A stretch of DNA of 11,675 bases. Origin: Saccoglossus kowalevskii (Eukaryota; Hemichordata; Enteropneusta; Harrimaniidae). Shown here piece after piece: positions 8,175 through 11,675 of this stretch (positions are counted from its first letter, which is position 1; the number at the start of each line of letters is the position of its first letter). A program made the translations under genes and the position numbers. The notes under the pieces were generated by a model. That model did no database searches, was not told the DNA's origin, and saw nothing but the letters and a program-made list of their open reading frames with translations. The DNA lies in contig NW_003130371.1 in NCBI RefSeq assembly GCF_000003605.2, positions 38,027 to 49,701 on the forward strand, given 5' to 3'.

Positions 8175-9055
8175 GCTCCGCTGTTGACTTTGTCAAGCGG
8201 AGCTTATCATATGAGTGATTGTCCGTCTGTGTCCGTCGTCCGTGTCAATGTTTTACTTTTTCGACTTCTTCTTGAAAACTACAAGCCTGAATGCTTTGAT
8301 ACTTGGTGTATATGTACCTTGGGTAGACCTCTCTCAGATTTGTTCATTTCATGATCATATCTTCAATTCTCTAATTTTGGTGAATATTTTTGTCATTTTT
8401 GGTAAAAAGTGATATTTTTGACTTCTTGTTAAAAACCGCAAGTCCAATTGCTTTGATATTACATATATAGGTACTACATGTGGACCTCTCTCAGATTTGT
8501 TCATTTTGTAATGATATCTTTAGTTCTCTAATTTTGGTGAATATTTTTGTCACTTTTGGTAAAGAGTTATATTTTCGACTTCTTGTTAAAAACTGCAAGT
8601 CCAATTGCTTTGATATTACATATATAGGTACTACATGTGGACCTCTCTCTGATTTGTTCATTTTGTAATGATATCTTTAATTCTCCAATTTTGGTGAATA
8701 TTTTTGTCATTTTTGGTAAAAAGTGATATTTTCGACTTCTTGTTAAAAACGACAAGTCCAATTGCTTTGATATTATTACATATATAGGTACTACATGTGG
8801 ACCTCTCTCAGATTTGTTCATTTTGTAATGATATCTTTAATTATCTACAGTAATTTTGGTGAATATTTTTGTCATTTTTGTTAAAAAGTGATATTTTCTT
8901 CTTGTTAAAAACCACAATCATTTATGGTGAAAAATGATATTTTTGAATTTTTGTTGAAAACAGCAAGTCCCATTGCATTGATACTATGCATATTGTTCAT
9001 TTTCTAATGATATCTTCTGTTCTATAATTGAAATGTGCATTGCAAACAGCGGAGC
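8175..9055 (+). mobile_element. Non-autonomous TIR element carrying 156-bp satellite, block II
   Basis: The ends are inverted: GCTCCGCTGTT at 8175-8185 and AACAGCGGAGC at 9045-9055. TA lies on both sides (8173-8174 and 9056-9057). Inside the left end a second AGCGGAGCT at 8196-8204 can pair with the terminus to form a 9-bp stem. The interior is tandem 156-157-bp satellite (markers near 8411, 8567, 8724 and 8890) that decays toward the right end. There is no transposase. It resembles a miniature element of the TA-target group with internal satellite expansion. The extra bases TCTCAGCCGAGAGGCTGCTT between the right end and the minisatellite mean the insertion site is not clean. Confidence 0.65.
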
Positions 9056-9078
9056 TATCTCAGCCGAGAGGCTGCTTG

Positions 9079-9908
9079 TTATTGGGTTGATAGGTACATG
9101 CAGGCACATTCATCAGTGAGAAGGGAACCAGTAGGCTATTTTTATTGGGTTGATAGGTACCTGCAGGCACATTCATCAGTGAGAAGGGAACCGGGAGGCT
9201 ATTTTATTGGGTTGAATGGTAACTGCAGGCATATTCATCAGTGAGAAGGGAACCAGTAGGCTATTTTTATTGGGTTGAATGGTACATGCAGGCACATTCA
9301 TCAGTGAGAAAGGGAACCAGTAGGCTATTTTTATTGGGTTGATAGGTACCTGCAGGCACATTCATTGGTGAGAAAGGAACCAGTAGGCTATTTTATTGGG
9401 TTGATAGGTACCTGCAGGCACATTCATCAGTGAGAAGGGAACCGGGAGGCTATTTTATTGGGTTGAATGGTAACTGCAGGCACATTCATCAGTGAGAAGG
9501 GAACCAGTAGGCTATTTTTATTGGGTTGATAGGTACCTGCAGGCACATTCATCAGTGAGAAGGGAACCAGTAGGCTATTTTTATTGGGTTGATAGGTACC
9601 TGCAGGCACATTCATCAGTGAGAAGGGAACCGGGAGGCTATTTTATTGGGTTGAATGGTAACTGCAGGCATATTCATCAGTGAGAAGGGAACCAGTAGGC
9701 TATTTTTATTGGGTTGATAGGTACCTGCAGGCACATTTATTGGTGAGAAAGGAACCAGTAGGCTATTTTTATTGGGTTGATAGGTACCTGCAGGCACATT
9801 CATCAGTGAGAAGGGAACCAGTAGGCTATTTTTATTGGGTTGATAGGTACCTGCAGGCACATTCATCAGTGAGAAGGGAACCAGTAGGCTATTTTTATTC
9901 GGTTGATA
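9079..9908 (+). repeat. 63-bp minisatellite, block C
   Basis: About 13 units of 62-63 bp. The GGGAGGC / TTGAATGGTAACTGCAGGC variant recurs at about 9190, 9441 and 9628, roughly every 190-250 bp, which suggests higher-order duplication. The block stops inside a unit at GGTTGATA, where the transposon at 9909 is inserted. The remaining part of that unit resumes at 11191. Plus- and minus-strand open frames through this block are artefacts of the repeat. Confidence 0.95.
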
Positions 9909-11190
9909 TCGTATTACCCCGGGCACGCGACCAGGGGCCTGAACATACAAAATCGGGAAAAATTGGGGGTGGGCGCTTACCCGACACCACCCCAAAAAAG
10001 ATTTTAAAAAGTTGTTTTTGTGATCGTATGATAAGGTCAAATAAAGGAATGCTTTCGTACACTTTGTACACGAACTTATTTCTTGATTTATGCGAGGTTT
10101 CAATAAACGTGAGCACTCAGTCAAGAACTGTGGGAACATAGGGTCGAATTTCATGAATAAAACTTGTTTTATGTCAGCGAATGAAGTTGTATTACTCACT
10201 GAAATTGGCTACAAAGTATGGTAAGTATTGTAATCAATGCACGGTTACTTTTTTAGTACCGATAACCGTGATCAGTGCAAGTCGAAACGGCCGGGAGAAA
10301 CTACTGCTTGTAATCCAAGATGGCGATGACCTCATTAGCATAATTTTGTTCGTGCACGTATTGATACATCGCATCGTAATTACTGAAGAATAGCAGACAG
10401 GGTTATGAAACAAATAAACCTTTTATTACTGATGTGAAATATTTACAAACTATTGTGAATACATAAACATATCCAAATGGCGATACATAAAAAACAGACT
10501 GAAAATAAACTCTGGTCGACCTCATTAACATGATTTATTCACGCACCCACACACGTGACAAAATTACAAAAATAACGATGATGCAACAAGTTCCCATCGT
10601 CGGCATGCCTCATTATGGTTATCGTAATGGACTTGAGGTCGGCAAAATGTTTTTTCTTCAACGACAGAAAAATAATCCACATGCTGTGATGAAGGATGGA
10701 AAGAAATTAGCAAGTTTACGACGTGATGTCTCAAAAGTGCTAGCTCTCGTTATGGATTCACAGTCAGTGAAATGCTACATTTTGAAACCAAAGCTAAGTG
10801 CTTCAAACCCCCGGTTCAAACCACTCACCAAGGTATGGATCGTTGCAATATTGGATTCATCGTGAATGAAGAGAAAGCAGAACGTGTGCGCCACATGCTG
10901 TGTGGTTCATCTTACGTCGTTAAGTTCCAATGAGTTTTTACGTAAAAACACAAACAAAACGGCCCTTTTCAGGGCCACCACACACTCCAAAAAGAGAACT
11001 ACCATAACAAACACACTATTTAAATAAATTGAACGCGTTCGTTTTTGACTAATAAAACTTTTTTGTTGACCCTGTTCTTGGCTAAAAATCACCCTGGGCA
11101 TTTAACCGAGGATGTCCCCAACATGTAACTTTTGTGAAAACAGGGGGTGGGCGCTTGCCCAGGGAGGGGCGCGTGCCCGGGGTAATACGG
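9909..11190 (+). mobile_element. TIR DNA transposon inserted in a minisatellite unit, 1282 bp
   Basis: Apart from the outermost base, the termini are identical in inverted orientation: CGTATTACCCCGGGCACGCG at 9910-9929 and its reverse complement at 11170-11189. Left flank GGTTGATA and right flank TAGGTACCTGCAGG rejoin to the normal unit GGTTGATAGGTACCTGC with TA duplicated, which proves a recent clean insertion. GGGGGTGGGCGCTTRCCC occurs in direct orientation near both ends (9965-9982 and 11143-11160). The interior has a broken open frame at 10578-10933 and an imperfect internal duplication, GACCTCATTARCATRATTT, at about 10328 and 10519. I cannot assign the superfamily. The TA duplication is compatible with the Tc1/mariner group, but no DDE motifs are visible. 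Confidence 0.85.
10578..10933 (+). pseudogene. Broken transposon-borne ORF, weakly HIRAN-like
   Basis: From ATG at 10578, in frame to about 10820, the product includes VPIVGMPHYGYRNGLEVGK, FFLQRQKNN, AVMKDGKKLASLRRDVSKVL and VKCYILKPK. The order G-(x)-VGK-(x)-R-(x)-N-(x)-AV-KDG-(x)-R-(x)-VS resembles HIRAN domains, small DNA-end-binding domains that also occur in repeat-encoded proteins of invertebrates. After about 10820 a different frame (CNIGFIVNEEKAERVRHMLC, ending at the TGA 10931-10933) seems to continue the protein, so a frameshift is likely. It lies wholly inside the TIR element. A possible upstream coding piece at 10171-10220 (MSANEVVLLTEIGYKV) ends at a strong GTAAGT donor-like site, but the join is unproven. 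The family call is tentative. Confidence 0.35.
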
Positions 11191-11675
11191 TAGGTACCTG
11201 CAGGCATATTCATTAGTGAGAAGGAAACCAGTAGGCTATTTTTATTGGGTTGATAGGTACCTGCAGGCACATTCATCAGTGAGAAGGGAACCAGTAGGCT
11301 ATTTTTATTGGGTTGATAGGTACCTGCAGGCACATTCATCAGTGAGAAGGGAACCAGTAGGCTATTTTTATTGGGTTGATAGGTACTTGCAGGCACATTC
11401 ATCAGTGAGAAGGGAACCAGTAGGCTATTTTATTGGGTTGATAGGTACCTGCAGGCATATTCATTAGTGAGAAAGGAACCAGTAGGCTATTTTTATTGGG
11501 TTGATAGGTACTTGCAGGCACATTCATCAGTGAGAAGGGAACCAGTAGGCTATTTTATTGGGTTGATAGGTACCTGCAGGCACATTCAACAGTGAGAAGG
11601 GAACCAGTAGGCTATTTTATTGGGTTGAATGATACCTGCAGGCACATTCATTGGTGAGAAAGGAACCAGTAGGCT
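11191..11675 (+). repeat. 63-bp minisatellite, block D, runs off window
   Basis: The array resumes after the transposon with the second half of the interrupted unit and continues for about seven and a half units to the window edge. Units at about 11203 and 11455 carry CATATTCATTAGTGAGAA, the variant seen in the unit next to the exon donor. The mix of 62- and 63-bp units continues. Confidence 0.95.

Larger units (their letters stand above)
6608..11675 (+). other. Repeat-filled intron, 3' end not in window
   Basis: No DP coding sequence appears after 6607. The intron is at least 5.07 kb long and consists of a 63-bp minisatellite broken into four blocks by two satellite blocks and one transposon. 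No acceptor followed by DP-like sequence is seen before the window ends inside the minisatellite. Confidence 0.85.

Noticed and set aside
8267-8821. Several 60-85-codon frames in the 156-bp satellite, both strands
   Set aside because: They repeat with the satellite, have no conserved motif, and are broken between units.
9615-10199. 194-codon minus-strand frame joining repeat units to transposon sequence
   Set aside because: Most of it is the 63-bp repeat read in reverse. It continues by chance across the insertion junction and matches no family.

Overview
The window is eukaryotic, animal genomic DNA. It carries short exons with GT-AG junctions, long AT-rich introns and many tandem repeats and DNA transposons. 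Four consecutive plus-strand exons (1653-1818, 4093-4305, 4465-4616, 6441-6607) encode the central part of a DP-family transcription factor, the E2F dimerisation partner (TFDP1/TFDP2/Dp). The reading frame is continuous across all visible junctions. The N-terminal exons and the C-terminal acidic tail lie outside the window. The protein and repeat styles suggest a marine invertebrate, perhaps a mollusc. That is an inference, because no marker in the window fixes the species.

Layout. 1-1652 is upstream intron or flank with degenerate repeats. The first visible exon carries the start of the DP winged-helix domain. Its last 36 bases and splice donor form the first unit of a minisatellite of about 45 units (48-50 bp each) that fills almost all of the next intron, to 4050. 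The second exon holds the recognition helix and the start of the coiled coil, and the third the DP dimerisation region. A 1.8-kb intron follows, containing a decayed Tigger/pogo-type transposon (5023-6390, flanked by TA). The fourth exon ends at 6607. From its splice donor onward runs a second, unrelated minisatellite (63-bp unit) that reaches the end of the window. That array is interrupted by two blocks of 156-157-bp satellite (about 6872-7837 and 8175-9055) and by a 1.28-kb terminal-inverted-repeat transposon (9909-11190), which landed at a TA inside one minisatellite unit.

Main point of interest. Two unrelated minisatellites in neighbouring introns of one gene each begin at an exon's 5' splice site and include that site in the repeat unit. 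In the first array the homology reaches 36 bases into coding sequence, so the pre-mRNA carries dozens of near copies of the authentic donor. The two copies just downstream of the true donor have lost their GT, and an in-frame stop lies before the first copy that keeps it. The second notable object is the element at 9909-11190, which has near-perfect 22-bp inverted ends and a broken ORF with weak HIRAN-like resemblance.
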